Below are positions 49,190 through 61,100 of a stretch of DNA of 64,000 nucleotides, piece by piece. Under the pieces are notes generated by a model. The model saw only the letters and a list, made by a program, of their open reading frames with translations, ran no database searches and was not told where the DNA came from. The stretch's first letter is position 1. Each line of letters opens with the position of its first letter. Source of the stretch: Boswellia sacra (taxonomy: Eukaryota > Streptophyta > Magnoliopsida > Sapindales > Burseraceae); NCBI GenBank assembly GCA_013180625.2, contig SNVD02004565.1, forward strand, positions 496,001-560,000. The letters are read 5' to 3'. The translations under genes were made by a program, and so were the position numbers.

Positions 49190-50165
49190 ATTCTTGTTAC
49201 TTTATGCTTCAGTCTTTATCTTGGAAAAAGTCTGTATAGTCAAGATAAGTTGTATTGATTAGGTCTAAATTTTCTAAAATGTTTGTCTCGACTTTCTTTC
49301 CTTTACTCCCTTTAGTTGCTTGGTAAAGGTCTACTAAATGTTGGGATGTACGATAATTACGTGTCCAGTGACCTTTTGCACCACATCTATAACAAATGTC
49401 TTCATTAGCCTTAATATTTTTCTTCCACGTTTCTTATCTTTGGGATCTTTTTTTTTTCTAATCGTTATCTTTATCATCTCGATTATAAAAAAATTTTCAA
49501 CCACCTCTTGACCTATTCCTTTGCTCTTGTCCACGTGCTCTATTCCAATAATCATTTTTGTACGTGATTCACCTCAAGAATTGGTAGTGAATCGATTGGG
49601 TGTGATTAATAATTTTGCAATAAGATCTCATTATTCTTCTTAGCAACTAAGAGACACGTAATCAAATCCAAGTATTTCTTAAAATGTCACTCTCATTATT
49701 TGGTACAAAAAGATATTTGAGGGGTGAAATATTGATGGAGTCTTGTTGATATTGTCTTCATCAGTTATTTTCTGACTATAAAACTTTATCTGTGAAGTAA
49801 TCTTGAAAAGTGTTGAGTTATGATTAGCTACTATTTTGAAGTCTTGAAATTGTAGGTTGCTCCATCTTGTTTAGCTCGATGAAGCATAAACATCTGTCTG
49901 GTGATGAAATCTCTCATCTAGGCTATTCCACAAAATCTCTCACTTACAAGATAGTCGGCTTGCAAATTATCATTCAAATGATGGAGAAGGAAATTCAAAG
50001 CATTTGCTTTATCTTGTAAAGAAGTCTAGTTTCCTTTATTGATGGTGTCTTTGAGATTCATTTCTCGTAAATGGTCTCTTGCACTTCTGGCCCATTGTAC
50101 AAATTTTTCTTCTTCCTATCAAAAGCAACAAACTGAAGACTTGCTATGTTTGACATCTTCCTAAT
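49190..50165 (-). pseudogene. Decayed Copia-type gag fragment
   Basis: Read on the minus strand from about 50155 it opens MSNIASLQFVAF. Pieces in different frames follow: FVQWARSARDHLREMNLKD, ALNFLLHHLNDNLQADYL, then a basic region (KKKDPKDKKR) and a knuckle CYRCGAKGHWTRN near 49350-49385, ending about 49205 after TYLDYTDFFQDKD. This is the UBN2-knuckle order of Copia gag. Frameshifts and stops are frequent and no pol follows. It is not the same subfamily as the gag at 42473. Confidence 0.65.
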
Positions 50166-51795
50166 ATTTCAAAGTGAATAATAACTCAAAATAGTAGTAA
50201 GTTTTGGTATAATTAAATACACTAGGAAAGTTTTCAGGAAAGGCTAGTGGGGATAAAACCTCCTTAAAAACCAATCACCTTAGACTTTATAATCTTTTTG
50301 ACAAAACTTTTCTAGACATGTACATAATCATACAAGTAAACACTAACTATCCTAAACTAGATATTTACCTTTATCACATAGAAACAACAACAAGAGAAAA
50401 CAAAATAATGGAATAATTTTACTTTTTGATGTGAAAGATCCAATTTAATGGCAACAACAAAAAATACTCATAAAATAATCAGTTAAATAATACAATACAT
50501 AAAAACACAAATAAATAACTAAAGTAATAAAACATATTAATAGAGCACTTTATGCTGATAACTTATTATAATTTAAATATATTAGCTCCCTAACAAAGCC
50601 AAATGGATTGATAAATAAAAGGCATTTTGGCTAATAGATACATTAAAATAAGACTAAAATGACTTGGTGGAAGTGGTGAGAGTAAATGAAACATTAAACA
50701 AATGCAAGAGAACATTAAAGGCAAAAAAGAATAAGAATAGATGAGTTCGGGAAGGAAAAAATGAGAAGTGAAAATGCCCTTATTGTTGTGTTCATACAAT
50801 TACATTAGGGGGCTATTTATAGAGGTTTCTGTAGCCCATTAGAGCAAATGAAATGTTACCATTTATTTAGCCAATTAGATATGCCGAAGTTTGAACCAAT
50901 AAGAGAAAGTTTATTACATGTAGTATCCCCTTCGGAGCGCCACTTAAACAAATGAGAAGTGTCCAAGCTTTAGACCAATAATGTTGAGCCATCTAAAGGT
51001 CCAATAGCACATGTTCAACTTAATTAGTGACTCGTGGTGGTAAATCCACCAAACAAGTTTGTAACACTCCCCATTGGATTCCATTACTACTTTAAGACAA
51101 CTGTACTCTACTTTGCTGAGAAAAATACCTATAAACGAAATCCAAAGCAGATATTAAATAGTTATAAAGTGAGGTTAGACTGCAAATGTCTTGTTAAAAA
51201 TAAAATAGAATTTTTGAAGGGCTTAAATAGGCAAATTTTCACCAAATAACTCCTTAAGCCACTCACTAACTATAGATAACCCCTTTTTATATTTTAACTA
51301 TTTTTATCCCTTTTTTTGAAAGAAAAGTATAAAGATATCTTTAATAATTTTGAAAACAACGAAATCAAACTAAGATGTATAGTTTTTTGCACAACATAGT
51401 TGTACAATTGTACGGGAGAGTCGTGCAAAAAATTAAAAAAATAGACCTTGTATGTTTTGCATAACTATATCATGCAAGTTACACAATCATCTTACAAAAT
51501 AATTGTCAACAATATTATAAATGTAGTTATTATATTGTGTCGTGCAACTTCACGACCCTGTCATGAAAAAAAGAGGCTTTGAAAATTTTGCATGATTTCA
51601 TCCCGTAAGTTCATGATAGGATTATGTAAAATTACATATCTCAAAAATTTTACACGACTATCGTGCAATTAGCATGATTATGTTGTGCACTATATAAAAA
51701 TGATATTTTATATTTTAATAATAAAAAGGACGTCCACAACTTTTTATGTGAAGAATGGATCACAAATAATTAAAACTAAAAAAAAATTAGACTTA

Positions 51796-52686
51796 GAGTT
51801 TGTTTGTTTTAACCACTTAAATCTGAATTTAAATAGATTTAAGTGGTTTAAAATTTTTTTCTTGTTTGTTTTAGTGTCTAATCACTTATTTTAAGTAATA
51901 TTTGTCTGAATTAAAAAAGTGAAAAATTACCACTTTTTGTAATTCAAAACATTTAAATGTATAAAATATCAAAAATACCCTCTATATATACACGGTTATA
52001 ACTATTCTCTTTAGTTTGCTTTTTGTCATGAAGATACAGGTACAAATTACAAAGGAAGCGGGGACAAATAGTAAGACATAAAGACATGATAAGTCTTACG
52101 AGTATCGATGTTTCAAGAAAATGCTTAATAATATTAAATGAAGGACTCAGAGAGAGAGAGAGAGAGAGAAGAGACTCACCACCAATTTATCATCTGAAAA
52201 GCTTCCACCTACATTCTTTTCCCTCTCTTTCTTTTCCGACTTTAATAAATATTAATTAAAATATAATTAATAATTTTTAAATTTATAATTATTTATAATT
52301 TTGATTTAATTTTATTAAATTTTTAATTTTTAAAAGATTATAACAAATATAATATTAACTATTTAAATGAAAATGAATTTTTATTTTATTTTAGTTAATA
52401 TTTATTTTTTAAAAATTTGTAAAAAATATAATATTAATTTTTTAAATGAAAAAGAATTTTGATTTATTTTATTAACTATTCAATTTTTAAAGAATTGTAT
52501 AAATATAATATAAACATGTTATATTTTAATAAGGGTAAAAAAGTCACATTAAAGGTAAAATATTCCTTGTCACTTTTTTTAAGTGATATCTAAAAGAGCA
52601 AATAAACATCCTATTAAATGATATAAATTAAATTATAAAAAATATTTAGATCTTAAAAATATTAAGTGATTAAAATAAACACAACC
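51796..52686. mobile_element. Tourist/PIF-Harbinger-like MITE
   Basis: The left end GAGTTTGTTTGTTTTAACCA (then CTTAA) is matched by the complement of the right end, GGTTGTGTTTATTTTAATCA (then CTTAA). TTA flanks both sides (51793-51795 and 52687-52689). The interior is AT-rich with no transposase. It lies about 500 bp upstream of the AMP deaminase start. Confidence 0.7.
52150..52172. repeat. (GA)n microsatellite
   Basis: About ten GA dinucleotides in a row inside the Tourist-like element. Confidence 0.8.
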
Positions 52687-53128
52687 TTAGTTAAAGGATC
52701 TCATACAAGACCGAATGAACAAAAATATCTCGCTTAAATAACATTATTAGGTTCTTTATTCAATTGGTTGGGCCTAATTGATTTGTCCCGAGCCCAATTT
52801 TCGTTTCTTTCTTTTAGAAATCTGATCCCACAGCCCGCTTTCTTCCCCCTTTTTTTTTTCCCTCCGGGTGTGGGATCCTTCTTAGTCATCATCTTTGCGT
52901 TCGTTAAAAAAAGATATTTTTGAGTACGAAAAGAGAAAATTTGATGGTGTCAGGAGTAAAGGGTTCCCGCCAACGCCAATTGCAAGTTACAACGCACCCA
53001 TAAAGTCAAAGTCCACGTGTAGTCTGAGTGGGTCCACTTAATAACGGCCATCAACGTTTTGCAAACTGAAAGCGAGAAAGTCATCCGGGTCACTCACAAC
53101 ACCTGTGACTTCCCACCAACAAGATACG

Positions 53129-53135
53129 TATAAAG
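53129..53135 (+). promoter_or_regulatory. Candidate TATA box of AMP deaminase
   Basis: TATAAAG about 55-60 bp before the start codon, followed by a CT-rich leader. The short leader this implies makes it tentative. Confidence 0.45.
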
Positions 53136-53187
53136 CCACTCTCATGCTCTCACACGACGAAGTAGGGTTTTGATTGTTTTCTATCCA

Positions 53188-56100
53188 ATGGATTCATCCT
53201 CGGCATCTTCTCTACAGTTGGCCATGGCGGCTCTCGTCGGAGCCTCCTTGATGGCCGTTTCCGCTTTCTACATTCACAAGCGCTCTGTCGATCAAGTCCT
53301 TGATCGCCTCATCCAGATCCGCGGCAAGCTCCCGCGGAAGTCTGACAATCAGTTCGAGGAAGGACAAGAAGACGATGAGGAAAGTTTGGACGGAGGATTT
53401 AGTTCCGATGGAGACGTCGTTGCCTCGCAGCAGTGTCCTGAGCCGAGGTCGTTGGATGATGGCGTGCTCCGACGGTATAGGATGTCGTCTTCGTTGCCGA
53501 ATGTATCTTTGAGAAATGATTGGTTGGAAGAGGACGCGAAATTTGACGAGGCGATTAGGGTTAGGGCGCAGAATTGTTCCGCTTCTTCGCTTGATAAAAT
53601 CAATTTTATTCCCACCGGACTTCCGCCTCTTCAAACAGCAGGAAGACTTGGTATGTTGTTTCATTGTCACGGGTGTTGAAATTATCTGGAATTTGGATGT
53701 TTTGCAAGTTATTAAATTTGTTTTTATTTTTTGGTTTTGGCAGGGGAGGATCAGTCTTTTAACCGTGCTGGTTCAAGTGCCAGGCTGGCATCTCTTGGCA
53801 GGCTATTGACTCCGAGATCCCCCGGTGGCAATGCGTATGAAAATGCTGAGGATTCTGACGAGGAAGGCACAGAGCTTGATAATGAAGATGATATCAATTT
53901 CACCTTCGAGAATATTGATGCTTCTGCTCATTTTGTAAATGTATGTTCATGCTTTCCTTAACTCTGTGTTTGTATATTAACACTGTTTTGGAAGCATTTT
54001 AGACTTTTTATCAAACTTAGGATGCTCCTGCATGTAAATTGAGGGCTTCATACATTATATCTCATCTCTGTTTCTCTTGTATGAATAGTGGCAAGAGTGA
54101 AAGGTAAATTGAAGCTTAATCTTTATTACTTTATTTCTGGTTGCATGGTACTAAATGCACTAGCGGTAATGATTATTAAGCAACAGAATAATATATATAT
54201 TTTTTTATCTGTTAGCTAGTCAATTGATGCGTAATATGGTTTTTACTGGTATATAAGAGTGAGCTTTGCTGGCAACATACTGACAGTTAATTTGGAGTAA
54301 CTGGAAAAGAAGCTTTTAGCATTAATCCAATATATTTGTTCATGGATCTGTAGGATAATGATTCTAAAATTTAAAATTGTTCTGCTCTTTCATTTAGAAG
54401 TGATTTTGTGAACTGTGTTCAGGATCAAAATTGTCGAGGTACTGTAAATGAAGTAATGTCAGGTGCTGCTTTACATGGCAATCTAATGGGAGATACAACA
54501 TCAGCGCGCTTGGTGGGGACTGAAGCTATTTTACCCAACATCATATTACCTTTGAAAACTACTTCACATGGTATTCTGAACTTTCTAATCACTGAGAATT
54601 TCACTGGATCTTTGTCTAGTTTTTGCTGCTCTCAAGTTTTTTTGACATTGAAGTTTTAGACATTTGAATTGAAGGAGACATGCTTGACTGAAAACATTTT
54701 TGCAGAGACATCAAATGTAGAAGAGGAAGAAGTACGGAAAATGCTTCAACAATGTTTGGACTTGCGCAAACTTTATGTTTATACAGAAGTTGCTCCATGG
54801 AAGAAGGAAGCTGTGCCTGCATCTCATGCATCAGAGATGAAAAGTGATCCATTTCACTTTGAACCTGTTGAAGCAAGTACAGTGAGTTTTTTTGTGCTTA
54901 TTAATTGTATTTAGAAATGAGAATTGATTAACCCACTTTGAGCATGATAGAACCAGGGCAGCAAGTTATTTATTCTATGGTATTCGAGTGAAGCCTTAAT
55001 TAACTTCCTAACATATTCTTAGATATTAATTTTTTCTTTTCGTCAGCATCACTTTAAGATGGAAGACGGAGTTGTACATGTATATGCAAGTCAAAATGGT
55101 ACGTACTGCTGAGGAACTTGTGCTGCAGTATTAGTAGTATCTTGTTAATTTTAAACGACATATTCAGGGAAATATATTTATCATTTACCAACAAATAAGA
55201 AGATATGACATTTCTCTACTTCAGGAATTAATTATGGTGGACCTTTAGACAGAGCTACATGGGTAAATACTCTTGGAATTAAGCCTATGGAATGCGTACT
55301 ATCAGCTTGCACTAGAATGAAAAAAACAAAATTGCCTTAGGATTGTTTTTTTATCTTCTTACAGTATAAGCGTGTAGCAGAGCAAAGATTAAGGTAGCTG
55401 TAGCAAAAAGACTCGGACACTAACTCATAATCTTGATAGAAACCAAAGATGCATTTCAAGTGGAACAACAGTGAATCAAGTATTGCTATTTTCTAGAAAT
55501 ATTATGTGGTCATATTCAGCTTGAACAAGCTAAAATCAATACTTTATAAAGGGTAGAACATGGACATAGTAATGAATAAAACATATGGCTCTATTCTGAT
55601 TGTCTGACACGGCATTCACTACATTATGTCATATTTACATAGCTTAGGCTTTCCTAGGAATGATTGTATAACAAGGAATTCTCCTCTCAGATGAAATATT
55701 ATAAAATCAGTCCCTTTAGAAGCTTAACAAGTTTGAAATAACATGCCAATAATTTATTGGTAGATAATTTCAAGTTTAGTTTCTTTTGGGGTTATTAAAT
55801 GTAACTGAGCCTGACTTAATCAATCTTTCTTTGAATTATGTTCAGACACTGAAGAACTTTTTCCCGTTGCAAGTTCAACCACATTTTTCACCGATATGCA
55901 TCACATTCTCAAAATCATGTCTGTTGGGAATGTTCGGTCTGCATGCCATCACAGGCTACGATTTCTTGAGGAGGTATTGTCAATTAAACTCTATTTCAGG
56001 TTCATCTTTGGATTGATTCGTTTTGGAAAGTTTTTGTAACTTGTATCTGAAAACTATGCAGAAATTCCGCCTTCATTTATTAGTAAACGCAGACAAGGAG

Positions 56101-56992
56101 TTTTTGGCTCAGAAGAGTGCACCTCACCGTGATTTCTACAATATCAGAAAAGTGGATACACACGTGCATCATTCTGCCTGCATGAACCAAAAGCATCTTC
56201 TGCGTTTCATTAAGTCAAAATTAAGAAAAGAACCTGATGAGGTATATTTTTAATCCACTTTTTTGTATATATAAACTTGTGGCTTTGGCATGTCCTTAGG
56301 AAATGAATGGTGATAAAGACAGTTCCAAATGTTGGTGCATCTTCTCCATTGTTACGTACTTGTTTTTGGCAGGTTGTTATATTTAGAGATGGAAAGTACA
56401 TGACACTAAGGGAAGTGTTTGAGAGTTTAGACCTAACAGGGTATGATTACCATAATCATGCTTCTATTGGTTTCTAGATATCAGAAATTGAATAATTTCT
56501 GCTATGCTATGCTTTCAGTTGTTATAACTATTGTGATTCACTTCAGGTATGATTTGAATGTGGATTTGTTGGATGTTCATGCTGATAAGAGTACCTTCCA
56601 TCGATTTGATAAATTCAATCTCAAATACAATCCTTGTGGGCAAAGTAGACTTAGAGAGATCTTCTTAAAGCAGGACAATCTTATCCAAGGTCTGGCTCAC
56701 AAAGCAACAAGAGCTAACTTGTTATGATATTTTTTCCTTTAAATCTTGTCAAGTTGTCCAGCTATTCTTTTGTTTGTGATCTCTGGTAAAATTTTCTACT
56801 TTCTGTAGTTTGGCTTTTGGAGTGTTGTTGGATATACCTATTGAAATTAAGGGCTTAACAGTATTTTAACTGACTAAATTAGATGAAAAAGTTAGTCATT
56901 TTTTTTTTGTTTTTTGAGTGGATATTACAGGACGGTTCTTGGCAGAGTTAACAAAGCAAGTTTTATTAGATCTTGAAGCTAGCAAATACCAG
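53188..56992 (+). CDS. FAC1: AMP deaminase (FAC1/AMPD), first ten exons; gene continues past the right edge
   Basis: Exons 53188-53650, 53744-53940, 54423-54570, 54706-54881, 55047-55098, 55846-55973, 56062-56241, 56373-56440, 56547-56689 and 56931-56992 join in phase (539 codons) with GT-AG borders. The enzyme turns AMP into IMP and ammonia. Residues about 9-27 ([20 protein letters not shown]) form an N-terminal membrane anchor, as in the plant enzyme, followed by an acidic, Ser-rich disordered region. The catalytic domain begins near [19 protein letters not shown] and shows the metal-binding HxH in [39 protein letters not shown] and [19 protein letters not shown] follow. The rest of the catalytic barrel, including the later metal ligands, is beyond the window, after a 6.1-kb retrotransposon in the next intron. 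Confidence 0.95.
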
Positions 56993-57713
56993 GTATCCCT
57001 ACAATGCACATCTATCACAGTATGAAACACATGCTTTTGAGGTTTCTTTGTTATCTTCCTTTTCCTATTATTATTTTTTTTTTTTAACCATCTTCATTAA
57101 CATTAGCCAGATGATTAAACTCCTACCATCCCATTATAGATATGAGTCTTTTTCCCTTTCAATTTTGTCCTGATGTAGTTTCTTCATGCATGTGGAAATC
57201 CTTAAACTCTAAGCTAAGGGCCTAGAGTTCCCAAGTATCTCTGGTCAAAAGCTTTATACACTCTTATGTTTGATCACACACACACATATATTTCTTGAGT
57301 TTGTCCAAGTTTTTCATTGCTTTTGCATATCATAAGATACTCTTCGATATAAGTCAAATGACCATATGTTGAGATATTGTGGAAGATCAAAATGTCTACA
57401 TTGACAAAAATGTTTGGAAATTGTGAACAATGGGATGAGATCTCCATGTAGGTTAAAATTATTAATTGTGATGCAAGCTTTTGCTTAATGCAATGATGTA
57501 GCAAGTGTAAGATATTCTTTGCAGCTAATTTCATGTAGTTTTAAATAGAGTTCTTAGTGTAGTCTATTGTTGTTCATAATGTTTTGGTGGTGATAAATGG
57601 TTATTTGTGGTAATTCTTGTAATCTTGTTCTTCGAGTGAGGAAAGGGTTGTGTTGTACTGATGGAAGTATTAGATTTGATACATGTTTTTAATCAATTTG
57701 ATGAGAAATATAA

Positions 57714-58081
57714 TGATAGGCCTCCAGTTAGGTTCACTTATGTTAGGCGCCATATTATGAGGATTGTTTATTTTTCTGTTATGAGCTGGAGCTGGGTAGG
57801 AGAGTTAGTTATCTTCCTAGGGAATTGTACGGAGTTAGTTAGAGGATAAATGGGAGGAACCGAGAGAGAGGGGAGCTAGCTAATTGTGTAAACTTTGTGA
57901 GATTCTATCTCTTGGGAGAGCTGGCAGGACTCGAAAAATATCCTGCCTCCTAACAATCAAAATTAAAATTCCTTCCCAGAATGTTTTTACAATAGCATTT
58001 CCAGAATAATTTGCAACCTCATCTTCCAAAAACTAGTTAATTATACCTAATGCAGTGTGTGTGGTGAGCTAGGAACTATCA
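57714..58081 (+). repeat. 5' LTR of the chromovirus
   Basis: TG...CA borders. It lacks about 40 bp present in the 3' LTR after GGCGCCAT (near 57753). Confidence 0.92.
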
Positions 58082-58084
58082 TTT

Positions 58085-58097
58085 TGGTATCAGAGCC
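58085..58097 (+). other. Primer binding site of the chromovirus
   Basis: TGGTATCAGAGCC, complementary to the 3' end of plant initiator-Met tRNA, three bases after the 5' LTR. Confidence 0.88.
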
Positions 58098-58117
58098 CGG
58101 CGAAACAAGCACCTGGA

Positions 58118-61100
58118 ATGGCTGGAAAGAGCACAACCACGTCTAGGTTGGATTCTGTAGAAGAAAAGATGGAGATAGTACAGGAGGAGTTTAAGAGGGA
58201 AATGGATTCGATCAAATCGGACCTTCAAAGGCTTCCGACCTTCGAGAAGAATCTGGCCATGATTTTGGAGAAACTGGAACGTGTTGCAGCGAAGCTGGAT
58301 GAGTCGTCACATACTGCAACTCCTACTCAAGAGAACTCGAAAGCCCCTCCTCACGAGAACTCGAACAGAAGCACCCATGGCGGTCGCGAACGAGGAGAAA
58401 CCCATAGGAGCTTAGATCAACGAAGTGACATCTGGCCCTGCCGGCTAGAGATGCCGGTGTTCAATGGCGGCGACCCCGACGGATGGGCCTTCAGAGCTGA
58501 ACGATATTTCTCTCGGAACCGCCTGTCAGAGGCTGAAAAGATCGAAGCCACCGCGGTATGCTTTGACGGGGAGGCGCTAGCATGGTTCCAGTGGGAGGAT
58601 CGATGACGTCCGATGAGGAGCTGGGTGGAAATGAAAGAACTCCTACTGAATCGATTTCGGTCGACGCAAGAGGGGACCAATTTTGAACAATTTTTGGCGT
58701 TAAAGCAGATCAAGTCGGCAAGGGAGTTTCACCGGCAATTTGAGGCGATGGCGGCGTCGCTCCAGGACATATCGGAGGAGATCTTGGAGGGTACCTTTAT
58801 TAACGGGCTGAAACCGGAGGTGAGAGCTGAGGTGAGGTTGATGCAACCACGTGGGCTGGGCCAAATAATGGAAGTGGCCCAAGGGGTGGAAGATAGGAAT
58901 TTGGCCCTGAAACAATCTAAACCTGGGACCAATTCCCGTTGTGAACGAGGAATAGTTATGAATCCACTCCAACCCGTAAAAACTCAAGGCCTTGCAAATT
59001 CAATAATTTCCACTGTTCGAATTTATTCAAATCCCAACCAAGAGTGTAATTTCAGAAGGTTGACAGATACAGAATTACAGAGGAAGAGGGAGAAAGGACT
59101 CTGTTATAGGTGTGATGAAAAATTTTCACCTAGACACAGATGCAAATTCAAAGAATTCCAGGTTCTGGTGGTTCAAGAAGAAGAGGAAATTATGCCAGAC
59201 AAGGAAGACAGCCACGGAGTGATAGACAGTGAAAAAATTGAAGTTAACCAGGGAGTGGTGGAACTCTCCATGAATTTGGTGGTTGGATTGACTTCTCTCA
59301 AAACCATTAAATTACAAGGAACGATTGGAGGTGAGGTGATGATTGTTCTAATTGATCCTGGAGCTATTCACAATTTTATCTCACAAGCCTTAGTTAAGAA
59401 ATTGGGATTAGTGGTAGATAACACAGAGAAGTATGGAGTACTGCTAGGCACTGGTGATCCAGTAAAGGGGGCTGGTGTGTGTAAGGGGGTGGTTCTGTCG
59501 ATACAAGGAGTGGAAGTGAGGGAAGAATTCCTTCCACTGGAATTGGGGGGATCAGATGTAGTACTAGGAATGATGTGGCTTCAGACTTTGGGGGAAATCA
59601 AAGTTAATTGTAAGGAGTTAACTATGGAATTCAGAGTGAATGGGGATGTGGTTGTTCTACGGGGGATCCTAGTCTATGAAGGACTCAAGTGAAATTAAAG
59701 AGTCTCATGAAGGCAGTGCAAGCAGGCGGACAGGGAGTATTGTTAGAACTGAGCACTCTTTCCTTGGTACCAAATTCCACTACTGGTCCAATGCCTAGGA
59801 CAGTAGAGGATATCCTCCTGGAGTTCCAAGAAGTGTTCACGATGCCTCCAAGATTACCCCCTCCAAGGGGTAGGGAACATGCTATAATACTTAAAGATGA
59901 AAGCAAACCCATTAATGTGCGACCCTATCGATACCCGCAAATTCAAAAGGAAGAGATAGAGAAGCTGGTCTATGAGATGCTGGCTGTTGGTATAATCAAG
60001 GAAAGCAGCAGCCCTTTTTCCAGTCCAGCCTTATTGTTGAAAAAGAAAGACGGTAGTTGGCGGTTTTGTGTAGATTATAGGACTCTAAATCAGGCCACTG
60101 TTCTGAACAAATATCCGATTCCAATAATCGATGGACTCTTGGATGAGTTGCATGGCGCTTGTATTTTCTCTAAGTTGGATCTCAAGTCGGGTTATCATCA
60201 AATGTGAGTCAGGTCTGAGGATGTACACAAAACTTCTTTTAGGACACATGATGGACACTACGAATTCTTGGTGATGCCTTTTGGCCTCACTAATGCCCCT
60301 TCGACTTTTCAGGCTTTGATGAATGAAATATTTAGAAAATATTTGAGGCGATTTGTTCTAGTGTTCTTTGATGATATTCTGGTGTGTAGTCGGGATTTGG
60401 AAGAACATCTACAGCATTTGACAATTGTTCTGAAAACCCTCCTGGATCAACAACTGTATGCTAATAAAAAGAAGTGTCTATTTGCTTAAAACAGTTTGGA
60501 GTATTTGGGGCATATAATTTCTGCTGATGGGGTGGCTATTGACAGTTCTAAAATTTCAACCATAATGCAGTGGCCTGTTCCAAGGAATTTGAAGGAATTA
60601 AGAGGATTTCTTGGGCTGACAGGTTACTACAAAAAATTTGTTGCTGGTTATGGTATGTTGGCTTTTCCGCTAACTGAACAGCTTAAGAAGGGTGCTTTCA
60701 ATTGGAATAATAAAGCTATTGAAGCCTTTAACAAGTTAAAAACAGCCATGACTACGGTTTCAATTTTGGCATTATCTTATTTTTCTCAACCTCTCAGTAT
60801 TGATACCGATGCTTCTGGAATGGGAATTGGTGCTGTGTTATGCAAGGAAACATACCAGTGGCTTATTACAGCCATATGCTTCCACAAAATCAAAGGTTAA
60901 AGTCAGTTTATAAGAGGGAGCTGATTGCTATAGTTATGGCGGTTAAAAAATGGCAACCTTACCTTCTAGGCAGGAAATTTGTGGTCAGAACTGACCAGAG
61001 AAGCTTGAAATGTCTTCTGGAGCAGAGGCTAGTAGGTGGGGAGCATCAAAAATGGTTAGCCAAATTAATGGGTTTTGATTTTGAAATTCAATACAAACTT

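Larger units (their letters stand above)
50166..53100. other. Intergenic region upstream of AMP deaminase
   Basis: AT-rich, no gene seen. It holds the Tourist-like MITE at 51796-52686 and a (GA)n run at about 52150-52170. Short frames at 50590, 51034 and 51685 have no motif. Confidence 0.5.

Noticed and set aside
53212..53670. 152-codon open frame antisense to AMP deaminase exon 1
   Set aside because: Shadow of a GC-rich exon; the plus-strand frame is the conserved one.
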